Under the pieces are notes generated by a model. It had not been told where the DNA came from and made no database searches. It was given only the letters and a program-made list of their open reading frames with translations. From Limnohabitans sp. DM1 (GTDB lineage: Bacteria; Pseudomonadota; Gammaproteobacteria; Burkholderiales; Burkholderiaceae_C), in contig NZ_CXOO01000010.1 in the NCBI RefSeq assembly GCF_001269385.1, positions 352,873-416,872 of the forward strand: a stretch of DNA of 64,000 nt, read 5' to 3'. The position numbers and the translations under genes are program-made. Of this stretch, positions 49,175 to 57,386 are shown one piece after another. Numbering within the stretch: the first letter of the stretch is position 1; each line of letters begins with the position of its first letter.

Positions 49175-49206
49175 CATGCCCCGGCATCTGGAGATGTCGG
49201 GGCATG
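49175..49206 (-). promoter_or_regulatory. Intercistronic hairpin between pstS and pstC
   Basis: A 15-bp near-perfect inverted repeat (49175-49189 with 49192-49206, one G-T wobble) without a following T-run. In other bacteria such structures protect the abundant pstS message and lower expression of downstream permease genes; the same is likely here. Confidence 0.7.
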
Positions 49207-49243
49207 GTAGGTCAGGTGCCGTCAATGACTGCACAGACAAGCA

Positions 49244-50263
49244 TCAATTCTTGATTTGTGTCCAGACGCGCTCGCGAATCTGCTTGGTCAAAGCATCCGG
49301 CAACGCCACATAGTCCAACTCGCCCGCCATGGTTTTGCCTTTGGAAAAAGCCCAGTCAAAGAACTTGAGCGCATCTTTGGACAAGGCTTTATCGGTAGGC
49401 TCTTTGTACATCAAGATGAACGAAGCCGTGCTGACAGGCCAGGCGGTGGCGCCCTTGGCATTCACCATCGACACGCCCATGCCCGGCACGCTGAACCAGT
49501 CAGCACCTGCTGCCGCAGCCGCAAAAGTCAAATCATCGGGGCTCACATACTTGCCGTCGGCATTTTGCAGCTGCAAGAAATTCATGTTGTTTTTCTTGAC
49601 GTAGGCGTATTCCACGTAACCAATAGCGCCCTTGACGCGGTTCACATTGGCAGCAACGCCTTCGTTGCCCTTGCCACCGACCGACGAAGCCGCAGGCCAC
49701 TTGACGGCAGCGCCTTTACCCACGGTGTCAGCCCACTCTTTGCTGACTGCGGTCAGGTAATCGGTCCAGTTGAAAGTTGTACCCGAGCCGTCCGCACGGT
49801 GTACCACAGTGATGGCTTGATCTGGCAATTTTTTACCGGGGTTCAAAGCGACAAACTTGGGATCGTTCCACTTGCTGATCTTGCCCATGAACATTTCAGC
49901 CATGACAGGGCCGGTGATGCGCAGCTCGCCGGGCTTGAACCCTTCCAGATTCACCACAGGTACCGTGCCGCCAATGATGGCTGGAAACTGAACCATGCCG
50001 TCTTTGTCCAGGTCAGCACCAGGAACAGGCGCATCCGTAGCGCCAAAGGTCACCGTTTTGGCGCGGATCTGGCGAATGCCGCCCGACGATCCAATGGATT
50101 GGTAATTCAAACCAATGCCGGTTTCTTTTTTGTAGGCCTCAGCCCATTTGGCGTACATGGGGTAAGGAAAAGTAGCGCCTGCGCCGGTGATGTCGGCGGC
50201 CCAAGTGGTCGCTGCGACGATGCTCAGGCCAATGGCCGCGATGACTGATTTCATTTTCAACAT
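49244..50263 (-). CDS. pstS: Periplasmic phosphate-binding protein PstS
   Basis: 339-residue binding protein with a Sec signal (MLKMKSVIAAIGLSIVAATT, cleavage after TWA). The mature start ADITGAGATFPYPMYAKW and the phosphate-contact loops GSSGGIRQI and RADGSGTTFNWTDYL are classic PstS. First gene of pstS-C-A-B-phoU-phoB-phoR. A Pho-box promoter and a leader hairpin precede it. Confidence 0.97.
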   Translation of the reverse strand: MLKMKSVIAAIGLSIVAATTWAADITGAGATFPYPMYAKWAEAYKKETGIGLNYQSIGSSGGIRQIRAKTVTFGATDAPVPGADLDKDGMVQFPAIIGGTVPVVNLEGFKPGELRITGPVMAEMFMGKISKWNDPKFVALNPGKKLPDQAITVVHRADGSGTTFNWTDYLTAVSKEWADTVGKGAAVKWPAASSVGGKGNEGVAANVNRVKGAIGYVEYAYVKKNNMNFLQLQNADGKYVSPDDLTFAAAAAGADWFSVPGMGVSMVNAKGATAWPVSTASFILMYKEPTDKALSKDALKFFDWAFSKGKTMAGELDYVALPDALTKQIRERVWTQIKN

Positions 50264-50284
50264 GTCAACTCCTGGTTCAAATTT

Positions 50285-50316
50285 GCAAGGGATTCAGGCT
50301 CACCCTGAGCCCTTGC
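50285..50316 (-). promoter_or_regulatory. Hairpin in the pstS leader
   Basis: GCAAGGG (50285-50291) pairs with CCCTTGC (50310-50316), and TCAGG with CCTGA inside it, separated by a small internal loop. It would lie within the 5' untranslated region, about 22 bases before the pstS ATG, and could affect message stability or ribosome access. Confidence 0.5.
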
Positions 50317-50335
50317 TGGCGGGGAAACTGTTTCG

Positions 50336-50369
50336 AATGTACGACCCAATTGTGACAATATCGTGTCAA
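50336..50369 (-). promoter_or_regulatory. Pho box and -10 element upstream of pstS
   Basis: On the minus strand, 50369-50352 reads TTGACAC-GATA-TTGTCAC: two 7-base direct repeats with a 4-base spacer, close to the Pho-box consensus CTGTCAT-n4-CTGTCAT. Ten bases further is TACATT (50341-50336), a good -10. The box takes the place of a -35, as at PhoB-activated promoters. Confidence 0.75.
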
Positions 50370-50533
50370 TCATGGTGCAGTCGTGTGATGAAGCTCACAA
50401 GTTTTCGCTCTTTGGACGCCATATCGCCCCTTTTTTGAGCCCTTTTCAGCCCGAATGTTGGCTCATATCAAGCACCGTCAAGGCGCAAGCCCTACAGTGA
50501 GTCCACTGTGGCTCAACAGATTGCAAAAAGCGC

Positions 50534-51814
50534 ATGCTCACTTCCATAGATTCGGCCGTGCTGTTCAAGCTGTCCGTGGCCTTGGGCATCGGATTGCTGG
50601 TAGGTGCAGACCGGGAGCGGCGCAAAGGCGAAGGCCCCCATCGCCGGGCCGCAGGCATTCGCACCTTTGCCATTGCATCATTGAGCGGATTCGTGGCGCA
50701 AAGCATGGACTCTTCCGGTTTGTTGAGCGCCTTGCTGCTGATTTTGGGGGCTTTGACCGTGGTGTCTTACCAGCAATCGAGCAGTCATGACCCCGGCTTG
50801 ACATCCGAAACAGCCATTTTGCTGACCTGCCTGCTCGGCGCCCTGTCGGTGCAAGCCCCTGGATTGGCAGCCATCTTGGGCATTGTTTTGGCCGCATTGC
50901 TGGCTGCGCGTGAGCGCATGCACCAATTTGTTCGCCAGGTCATCACGGAACAGGAACTGCAAGACGTGGTGGTCTTTTTGGCTGCCGCGATGATCTTGTT
51001 GCCACTGGCACCCAACCGGTTCATCGGTCCCTTTCAAGCGATCAATCTGCACGAACTGGCGCGCTTTGTGGTGCTGGCTATGAGCATCAGCGCCGTCGGC
51101 TACATGGCCAAGCGCATCATGGGGCAAGGCAGCGGCATGGCCCTGACGGGCTTTGCTGGCGGATTTGTATCGAGCACCGCCACCATCTTGAGCATGGGAC
51201 AAACAGCGCAGAAATTCCCCACCTCCACCCAGGCCGCCGCCGTGGGCGCGGTGTTGTCAACGGTCTCCACCATGCTCCAGCTGGGTTTGCTCGTTTCTGT
51301 CTTGCTGCCACCGCTTTTGCCCTACATGCTGCTGCCGATTGGCTTGGGCATCACGACGGCTGGCCTGTATGCCCTGTGGGTCGCCAAGCGTCCTCTAGGT
51401 GCAGCCGCAGCCCAAGAACTGCCCCTCAAAGGTCATGCTTTTGACCACAAGACCACCTTGTTGATGACCGGGATAGTTTTGTCCGTCACACTGTTAACGG
51501 CAGCTTTGCAGACATGGCTGGGCGCCATGGGCATGATGATTGGGGCCTTCGTGTCAGGGTTTGCAGACGCGCATGCCAGCGTGGCATCCATGAGCAGTCT
51601 GGTGCATCAAGGGCATGCATCGCTGGATCAAGCCCAGTGGGGCATCTTGCTGGCCGTCAGCAGCAACACCCTGAGCAAAGCGGCCGCGGCCATGACAGCA
51701 GGTGGCCGCGTTTTTTCGACCTGGGTTTTGCCGGGTCTGTTTTTGGTGACATCAGCCGTCTGGATCGGCACACTGGCCACACCTTGGCTATTGAAAGTCA
51801 TCCTGACCCTTTGA
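50534..51814 (+). CDS. MgtC/DUF4010 multi-spanning membrane protein
   Basis: 426-residue inner-membrane protein. The N-terminal MgtC-like part includes LGIGLLVGADRERRKGEG and AGIRTFAIASLSG; the C-terminal part (DUF4010) contains GFAGGFVSSTATILSMG and GAFVSGFADAHASVASM. About twelve helices. MgtC proteins affect magnesium and phosphate homeostasis in pathogens, but the function of this long form is unknown. Divergent from pstS and 9 bases before the PPK2 gene. Confidence 0.82.
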   Translation: MLTSIDSAVLFKLSVALGIGLLVGADRERRKGEGPHRRAAGIRTFAIASLSGFVAQSMDSSGLLSALLLILGALTVVSYQQSSSHDPGLTSETAILLTCLLGALSVQAPGLAAILGIVLAALLAARERMHQFVRQVITEQELQDVVVFLAAAMILLPLAPNRFIGPFQAINLHELARFVVLAMSISAVGYMAKRIMGQGSGMALTGFAGGFVSSTATILSMGQTAQKFPTSTQAAAVGAVLSTVSTMLQLGLLVSVLLPPLLPYMLLPIGLGITTAGLYALWVAKRPLGAAAAQELPLKGHAFDHKTTLLMTGIVLSVTLLTAALQTWLGAMGMMIGAFVSGFADAHASVASMSSLVHQGHASLDQAQWGILLAVSSNTLSKAAAAMTAGGRVFSTWVLPGLFLVTSAVWIGTLATPWLLKVILTL

Positions 51815-51823
51815 AAGCGCGAC

Positions 51824-52645
51824 ATGAACAACATTGATTTGCACGCCTGTCGGGTCAAGCCCGACACAACCATGGATTTGTCTGCTTATCCGACCACACC
51901 GCCTGAAGCGCTGACGCAAGAGGACAGCACGCTGTGGCCTGAGCGTCTGCACGATCTGGCAGAACAGCTCAACCGACTGCAGACCACCTTGCACGCAGGC
52001 CAAAGTCGTGGTTTGCTGCTGATCCTGCAAGGCATGGACACGGCCGGCAAAGATGGTTGCATTCGCAGCGTGTTCACCCACGTCAGCCCCTTGGGCGTGC
52101 GGGCCGAAGCCTTTGGGGTGCCGCATACACTGGAGTTGCGCCACGACTTTTTGTGGCGAATACACGCCAAGACGCCAGCATTGGGTGAGATGGTCATTTT
52201 TAACCGAAGCCACTATGAGGACGTGCTGGTGCCTGTGGTTCACAGGGACATCAGCAAAGCCACACGCATCCAGCGACTCGAACACATCCGGCACTTTGAA
52301 AGTCTGCTGCACGATGCGGGCATTGCCGTCGTGAAATGCTATTTGCACATTTCCAAGCAAGAGCAGAAAAAACGTCTGCAAGCACGCATGGATGACCCCT
52401 TGAAACACTGGAAGGTGCAAGCCTCTGATTTCGACGACCGAAAAAAATGGAACGCCTTCATGCGCGCCTATGAACAAGCCCTGCAAGAGACCAGCACCGA
52501 ACATGCACCGTGGTACGTGGTGCCCGCTGACTCCAAGCCATACAGGGATTTGTTTGTATCCGAACTCTTGGTGCACACCCTTGAAACCATGAAACTGAGA
52601 CTGCCACAAAGCCGATTGAAGCTCTCGGACTTCGCCTTGCGCTGA
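51824..52645 (+). CDS. PPK2-family polyphosphate kinase
   Basis: 273-residue P-loop kinase transferring phosphate between polyphosphate and nucleotides (or AMP). Walker A is GMDTAGKDG (70-78), Walker B-like FNRSHYEDVLVPVVH, and the lid region follows (KQEQKKRLQARMDDPLKHWK). Whether it acts on AMP, GDP or ADP cannot be told from sequence. It sits between the MgtC-like gene and a CHAD protein in an apparent operon. Confidence 0.93.
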   Translation: MNNIDLHACRVKPDTTMDLSAYPTTPPEALTQEDSTLWPERLHDLAEQLNRLQTTLHAGQSRGLLLILQGMDTAGKDGCIRSVFTHVSPLGVRAEAFGVPHTLELRHDFLWRIHAKTPALGEMVIFNRSHYEDVLVPVVHRDISKATRIQRLEHIRHFESLLHDAGIAVVKCYLHISKQEQKKRLQARMDDPLKHWKVQASDFDDRKKWNAFMRAYEQALQETSTEHAPWYVVPADSKPYRDLFVSELLVHTLETMKLRLPQSRLKLSDFALR

Positions 52646-52651
52646 TTCAAG

Positions 52652-53623
52652 ATGCCTGCCCAAAACGTCACCACCGCACCCTTCATGGCGCACCCCGTCG
52701 CCAGACAGGCCAAGCAGCGCACCGAACACATCATGGCCGCCATATTGCTGGAAAACTTCATGCACATGGCCCTCAATGTGTGCGCCCTGGGAAATCCCAG
52801 TGAACCAGAAATCACGCACCAAGCACGCATTGGCTGGCGGCGGGTGCAAAGCAGCCTGAAATTTTTCAAGCCCTTGCTGAGTGACTTTGCCCCTGCGCCC
52901 ATGGCCCCATTGAAACCCCTGATTCAAGCCACCGACCAATTGAGGAACCTGGATGTGGCCATCGACATCACCTTGCCAAGCTGGCTTGCAGCACTGTCTG
53001 CCCAAGCTTCAAAAGTTCCAGCACACTGGACCGGCATGACTCGCGCCTTGCAAGCCGAGCGCAACTCAGCCCTGCATGAGGTCAACACCCTGGCGCACGA
53101 CCCACAGACCACACGCATGCTGCTTAACATGGCACACTGGATCGCCCGTCTGCCACTGCAGCCAACACCCAAGCACCTCGCGATGGACCCCAAGCACTTG
53201 TCGGCATGGATTTTCAAGCGTCTGCACAGTTGGCACAAACGGCTCCAAGTCAGTGTCGACACGCTGGACTTGTCGCACCAACATCGACTGCGAATTTTGG
53301 CCAAGCAACAACGCTATGCGATTGAAAATGTCCAAGCCTGGGTCCCACACGCCTGGGCACAACGGTTTCACAGCCGCGCCCAAAAATGGCAAGAAGTACT
53401 GGGTCAGCAGCGTGACCAAACCATTGCTCTTGCGTTGATCGCACAGCTGGGCCCCTATTCAGACGTGGCGCAATGGCTGCAAAAACAATGCCCATCACCC
53501 CCTGGCTGTCCAGCGCAGGCCATCGGCGGGGCTGGAGCCACCGACCTGCACACACACAAAGCCTACTCGTCAGAATTTGCACAGCCCAAGCATTCACACC
53601 GAACCCATGATCACTTGGGCTGA
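52652..53623 (+). CDS. CHAD-domain protein
   Basis: 323 residues, mostly one CHAD (conserved histidine alpha-helical) domain. The segments EITHQARIGWRRVQSSLKFF and DQLRNLDVAID correspond to the conserved His/Arg helices. Lys, Arg and His are frequent, as needed to bind polyphosphate; CHAD proteins elsewhere localise to polyphosphate granules. The C-terminal ~50 residues are Pro/Gly/His-rich and probably disordered. It begins 6 bases after PPK2, a strong functional link. Confidence 0.88.
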   Translation: MPAQNVTTAPFMAHPVARQAKQRTEHIMAAILLENFMHMALNVCALGNPSEPEITHQARIGWRRVQSSLKFFKPLLSDFAPAPMAPLKPLIQATDQLRNLDVAIDITLPSWLAALSAQASKVPAHWTGMTRALQAERNSALHEVNTLAHDPQTTRMLLNMAHWIARLPLQPTPKHLAMDPKHLSAWIFKRLHSWHKRLQVSVDTLDLSHQHRLRILAKQQRYAIENVQAWVPHAWAQRFHSRAQKWQEVLGQQRDQTIALALIAQLGPYSDVAQWLQKQCPSPPGCPAQAIGGAGATDLHTHKAYSSEFAQPKHSHRTHDHLG

Positions 53624-54561
53624 ACCAGTTGATGGTCCAGATCAGCTTTTTTCCAAGGGTCAAGGTGCGTCATCAGACTCAAGACGCGGTGCCGTTGCAA
53701 GACACGGCTGCGCGCTTGGACCGTGATGTCATGACCGGCCTCGACTGTTTGATGCGCGTCCACTTCAATGTGAGCATCGACCACAATCATGTCGCCCATC
53801 TTGCGCGTGCGCACATCGTGCACCCCGCGCACGCCCGGGGTGCTCAGCAGTGTGTCCTGAATGGCTTGCACCTCGGCTTCGTCGACCGCGCGGTCCATCA
53901 AATCATGCAAGGCATCCCATGAGAATCCCCAGCCCATGCGGGTCACCATCAAGCCCACGATCAGCGCGGCAATCGGGTCGAAGATCGGGTATCCCAGCAA
54001 GTTACCTACGATGCCCACACCCACCACCAGTGAAGATGCTGCATCAGACCGCGCATGCCAGGCGTTGGCCACCAGCATGCTGGATTTGACCTTTTTGGCC
54101 ACAGACAGCATGTAGCGAAACAGCAGCTCCTTGGACACCAGGGCAACCCCAGCCACCCACAAGGCCGTCACATGCACCTGTTCAACACTGTGTGGCGACT
54201 GCAATTTGCCAAAAGCCGACCACAGCATGCCCACGCCAATAGCCAGCAACAACAGACCCAAGACCATGGATGCGGCCGTTTCAAAACGGTGATGACCGTA
54301 GGGATGTTTGACATCTGCATCTTTTTGGCTGTGGTGCCCCGCAATCAGAACCACAAAATCGGACACCAAGTCAGACAGGGAGTGAATACCATCGGCAATC
54401 AGGGCCTGTGATTTTGAAAAAACACCGACCCACACCTGCAAAATGGACAACAACACATTGATGGCAACACTGACCCAAGTGCTTCGTTTGGCAGCGAAAA
54501 GACGTTGCTGCTGTGTGAACGTGCTGTCTTCGGTATCGTCAGAAAAATCTTTGAAATTCAT
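53611..54561 (-). CDS. Cation diffusion facilitator (FieF-like) metal exporter
   Basis: 316 residues from ATG 54561 with six membrane helices. The metal site is in ADGIHSLSDLVSDF (HxxxD in helix 2) and HARSDAASSLVVG (HxxxD in helix 5), typical of Zn/Fe exporters. The cytosolic C-terminal domain has GVHDVRTRKMGDMIVVDAHIEV. Its 3' end overlaps the CHAD gene by 13 bases. Metal control next to polyphosphate genes may be meaningful because polyphosphate chelates divalent cations (inference). Confidence 0.92.
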   Translation of the reverse strand: MNFKDFSDDTEDSTFTQQQRLFAAKRSTWVSVAINVLLSILQVWVGVFSKSQALIADGIHSLSDLVSDFVVLIAGHHSQKDADVKHPYGHHRFETAASMVLGLLLLAIGVGMLWSAFGKLQSPHSVEQVHVTALWVAGVALVSKELLFRYMLSVAKKVKSSMLVANAWHARSDAASSLVVGVGIVGNLLGYPIFDPIAALIVGLMVTRMGWGFSWDALHDLMDRAVDEAEVQAIQDTLLSTPGVRGVHDVRTRKMGDMIVVDAHIEVDAHQTVEAGHDITVQARSRVLQRHRVLSLMTHLDPWKKADLDHQLVQPK

Positions 54562-54743
54562 GAGAACCACTTTGGCAGAAAAAAAGTCGGGCCGCAACCA
54601 TGACAGCACAGATTCATGAACCGGGCCGTGAGGCGCATGACACACCTGCCGCGTGATCGTCTGGCTTCGCCAGAACTTGTCACCGAAACTTTCATTTACC
54701 GTCACATAATGACCGATTGTTTACCCCCCCTTGTGACCCCACC

Positions 54744-56240
54744 ATGAACACCCAATGCCTTTTTGCCGCCATTGACCTCGGCTCGAACAGCTTTCGGCTG
54801 GAAATTGGTCAACTGGATGCGGGTCACATGCGGCGTGTGGAATACATCAAGGAGACCGTGCGTCAGGGCAACGGGCTCGATGAAGAGCGCAATCTGACGC
54901 AAGACGCCATGCAACGCGGCTGGGATTGTTTGGCGCGATTTGGCGAAAGAATTGCCGGCTTCAAACCCGAGCAAGTGCGTGCCGTCGCAACACAAACGCT
55001 GCGCGAGGCACGCAACCGCGAGGTCTTTTTGGACAAAGCCAAAACCATCCTGGGCTTTCCAATTGAGGTGATTGCCGGACGCGAAGAGGCCCGTTTGATT
55101 TATTTAGGCGTATCACACCTGCTGCCGCAATCGAATGAACGCAGGCTGGTGATCGACATCGGTGGCCGCTCCACAGAGCTGATCCTCGGTCAAAACGCTG
55201 ACGCCCACACGCTGGAGTCCTACCGCGTCGGCAGCGTGGGTTGGTCCATGAAGTATTTCGGTGATGGTCTTTGGACCCACGCATCATTCAAGGCCGCCGA
55301 AATTGCGGCCAAGGCGGTGCTGGATGAAGCGCAAATCATCTACAGAAGAGACAGTTGGGACACCTGCTATGGCTCATCAGGCACCGTAGGTGCAGTGGCC
55401 GATGTGTTGACGCATGCGGGGTGGCCAGCAGGCGTTATTCGACGCGAAGGGCTCGACTGGCTCAAGGACCGATTGATCAAGGCTCAAAAGCCAGAAAACT
55501 TGCGCATCGAGGGCGTCAAAGAAGACCGCAAACCTGTCATTGGCGGTGGATTGGCCATCTTGCGGGCGTTGTTTGACTTGATGCACATTGACGAAATGTT
55601 TGCTGCACAAGGCGCCCTGAGGCATGGCGCCTTGTTTGATCTGCTGGACCGAGAGAGCGCCCATACCGATGTGCGCGCCAAGATGGTTCTGTGGTTGACC
55701 CAAAAATTCGGTGTGGACATTACGCAAGCCAATCGCGTCTCGGTGACGGCACAAAGCCTGTTGTCTTTATTCATCCCAGACACCGAAAAGCAAAACGCAG
55801 CAAGGTATCAGAGAAAAATTCATTGGGCCTCTCAGCTGCATGAAGTCGGCATGCACATCTCGCACAGTGATTACCATAAGCATGGTGCCTACATCCTGGA
55901 CAACACCGACCTGACAGGCTTCACCATGGATGAATTGCACCGCCTGAGCCAGTTGGTGCTGGGCCACAGAGGCAAGGTGCGCAAACTCGAAAGCGAACTG
56001 AATGATCCGATGTTTGTGCAACAACTCATGGCATTGCGCCTGGCTGTTATTTTTTGCCACGCACGGCGCGAACCCGATATTCAAGGTGTGCAAGTGCAAT
56101 GCGATGTGCTGCGCCGCATCACCCGTGTGACGGTGAACAGCAGCTGGGCAGAGCAATGGCCTCAATCGGCGCATTTGTTGCGCGAAGAAACCAACGCCTG
56201 GCAAAAAACAGCTTGGGTATTTCAAATGGACGTACTCTGA
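54744..56240 (+). CDS. ppx: Exopolyphosphatase (Ppx/GppA family)
   Basis: 498 residues from ATG 54744. Two actin-like ASKHA domains carry IDLGSNSFRL near the start and IDIGGRSTELILG. A C-terminal HD-like helical region (HWASQLHEVGMHISHSDYHK) completes the long PPX form. It releases phosphate from the ends of polyphosphate and may also hydrolyse pppGpp. Divergent from the CDF gene. Confidence 0.93.
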   Translation: MNTQCLFAAIDLGSNSFRLEIGQLDAGHMRRVEYIKETVRQGNGLDEERNLTQDAMQRGWDCLARFGERIAGFKPEQVRAVATQTLREARNREVFLDKAKTILGFPIEVIAGREEARLIYLGVSHLLPQSNERRLVIDIGGRSTELILGQNADAHTLESYRVGSVGWSMKYFGDGLWTHASFKAAEIAAKAVLDEAQIIYRRDSWDTCYGSSGTVGAVADVLTHAGWPAGVIRREGLDWLKDRLIKAQKPENLRIEGVKEDRKPVIGGGLAILRALFDLMHIDEMFAAQGALRHGALFDLLDRESAHTDVRAKMVLWLTQKFGVDITQANRVSVTAQSLLSLFIPDTEKQNAARYQRKIHWASQLHEVGMHISHSDYHKHGAYILDNTDLTGFTMDELHRLSQLVLGHRGKVRKLESELNDPMFVQQLMALRLAVIFCHARREPDIQGVQVQCDVLRRITRVTVNSSWAEQWPQSAHLLREETNAWQKTAWVFQMDVL

Positions 56241-56305
56241 ACCGTGTATTGAATTTTCTGGATCAACGATGCAAACTGTATGCACCGTTAAATTCAAAGA
56301 TCGTC

Positions 56306-56908
56306 ATGTCCACAGCCAATACCAAAACTCCTTCTGCTGCATCGCCAAAAACCGAGGTAAAACCAGTCACCGGCGCAGACTTGCCCAGCACGGTACCAGC
56401 CAAAGCACAGACACCGGCAAGCCCAAGCAAAGCCATGAAGCCCGACACGAAAATTGCAGCGAAACCTGCCTCGAAAATTGCACCCCAAGCTGCCACAGAG
56501 CCGGCCCCAAAAGCCCCTCGAAAAACCACAGCCCCTGCAAGCCCTGCGACAAAGTCCAAACCGTTGTCTGCTGTCAAAAAGCCTGAACCCGCCACTCAAA
56601 AAGCGCCAAAGACTGTGCTTTTACCTGCCACCCAAGCCAGCAAAAGCCAGTCTACTTCTGCCGACAAAACCAAAGCGGTGAAAGAAAAAAAAATCAAAGT
56701 CATTCGCGACAGCTTCACCATTCCCAAGACGGAATTTGAACAACTCGCAGGCATGAAAAAACGCGCCACCACATTGGGCGTCGACATCAAGAAAAGTGAA
56801 CTCATCCGCGCAGGCCTGCAATTGCTCAACAGTCAACCAGACAAGGCTTTCGCGGCAGCCCTGGCATCCGTTCCGACCATCAAAACAGGTCGTCCCAGCA
56901 AAGGCTGA
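56306..56908 (+). CDS. Lys/Ala/Pro-rich histone-like protein with C-terminal helical domain
   Basis: 200 residues. Residues 1-130 are low complexity, rich in Lys, Ala, Pro, Ser and Thr (KPASKIAPQAATEPAPKAPR), like histone-H1-type or AlgP-type tails. Residues 131-180 (KVIRDSFTIPKTEFEQLAGM and LGVDIKKSELIRAGLQLL) look like a ribbon-helix-helix DNA-binding unit. The start at 56306 is the only ATG after the ppx stop that fits. Such proteins bind DNA or polyphosphate granules in other bacteria; the role here is inferred from context. Confidence 0.75.
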   Translation: MSTANTKTPSAASPKTEVKPVTGADLPSTVPAKAQTPASPSKAMKPDTKIAAKPASKIAPQAATEPAPKAPRKTTAPASPATKSKPLSAVKKPEPATQKAPKTVLLPATQASKSQSTSADKTKAVKEKKIKVIRDSFTIPKTEFEQLAGMKKRATTLGVDIKKSELIRAGLQLLNSQPDKAFAAALASVPTIKTGRPSKG

Positions 56909-56919
56909 GCGCCCAGACC

Positions 56920-57381
56920 TCACAGCCTGTCTGGCACCGTGACCGACATGATCACCGTCTGATCCTGTCCTTCACGTTGGCGGCTGCGCAACCACCAGAC
57001 AGCGCCTTTGCGAATTGGACAGGCCCCATCTCCCATCTGCAAAAGACGTGAGGCCAACAGCCCCAAACTGGGCTGATGGCCCACGAGCAACACAGCATGC
57101 TTGGCATCAGGCCAGCCAGCTGCTTCCAGAAGGTCTTCAACACTGGCGCCCGGCGACAGGGCATCACGAACTTTGTATTTGCGACTCAGGGCGCGCACCG
57201 TCTGCTCGGCCCTGACAGCAGGACTACAGAGGATTCTGGCCCCTTCGGGCAATTGGCGCTCCAGCCAATCAGCCATGCGGCTGGCGTGCTTTTGACCACG
57301 TGACGTCAAAGCCCGCTCCAGATCGTTTTGACCCGGCTCGGGATCAAAGGCTTCTGCATGCCGCCACAAGATCAGGTCCAT
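56920..57381 (-). CDS. sixA: Phosphohistidine phosphatase SixA
   Basis: 153 residues from ATG 57381. A histidine-phosphatase fold with the catalytic RHG-type motif as RHAEA (R7, H8) and the second His in LLVGHQPSLG. SixA removes phosphate from phosphohistidine, for example in phosphotransfer or PTS proteins. It lies 5 bases after ppk1 on the same strand, a common arrangement. Confidence 0.9.
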   Translation of the reverse strand: MDLILWRHAEAFDPEPGQNDLERALTSRGQKHASRMADWLERQLPEGARILCSPAVRAEQTVRALSRKYKVRDALSPGASVEDLLEAAGWPDAKHAVLLVGHQPSLGLLASRLLQMGDGACPIRKGAVWWLRSRQREGQDQTVIMSVTVPDRL

Positions 57382-57386
57382 GCTGT

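Noticed and set aside
54677..54710. Possible Pho box before ppx (TTGTCAC, ACTTTCA, then CATAAT)
   Set aside because: Only one half-site is good; the second fits only with a shifted spacer. Kept out of the feature list.
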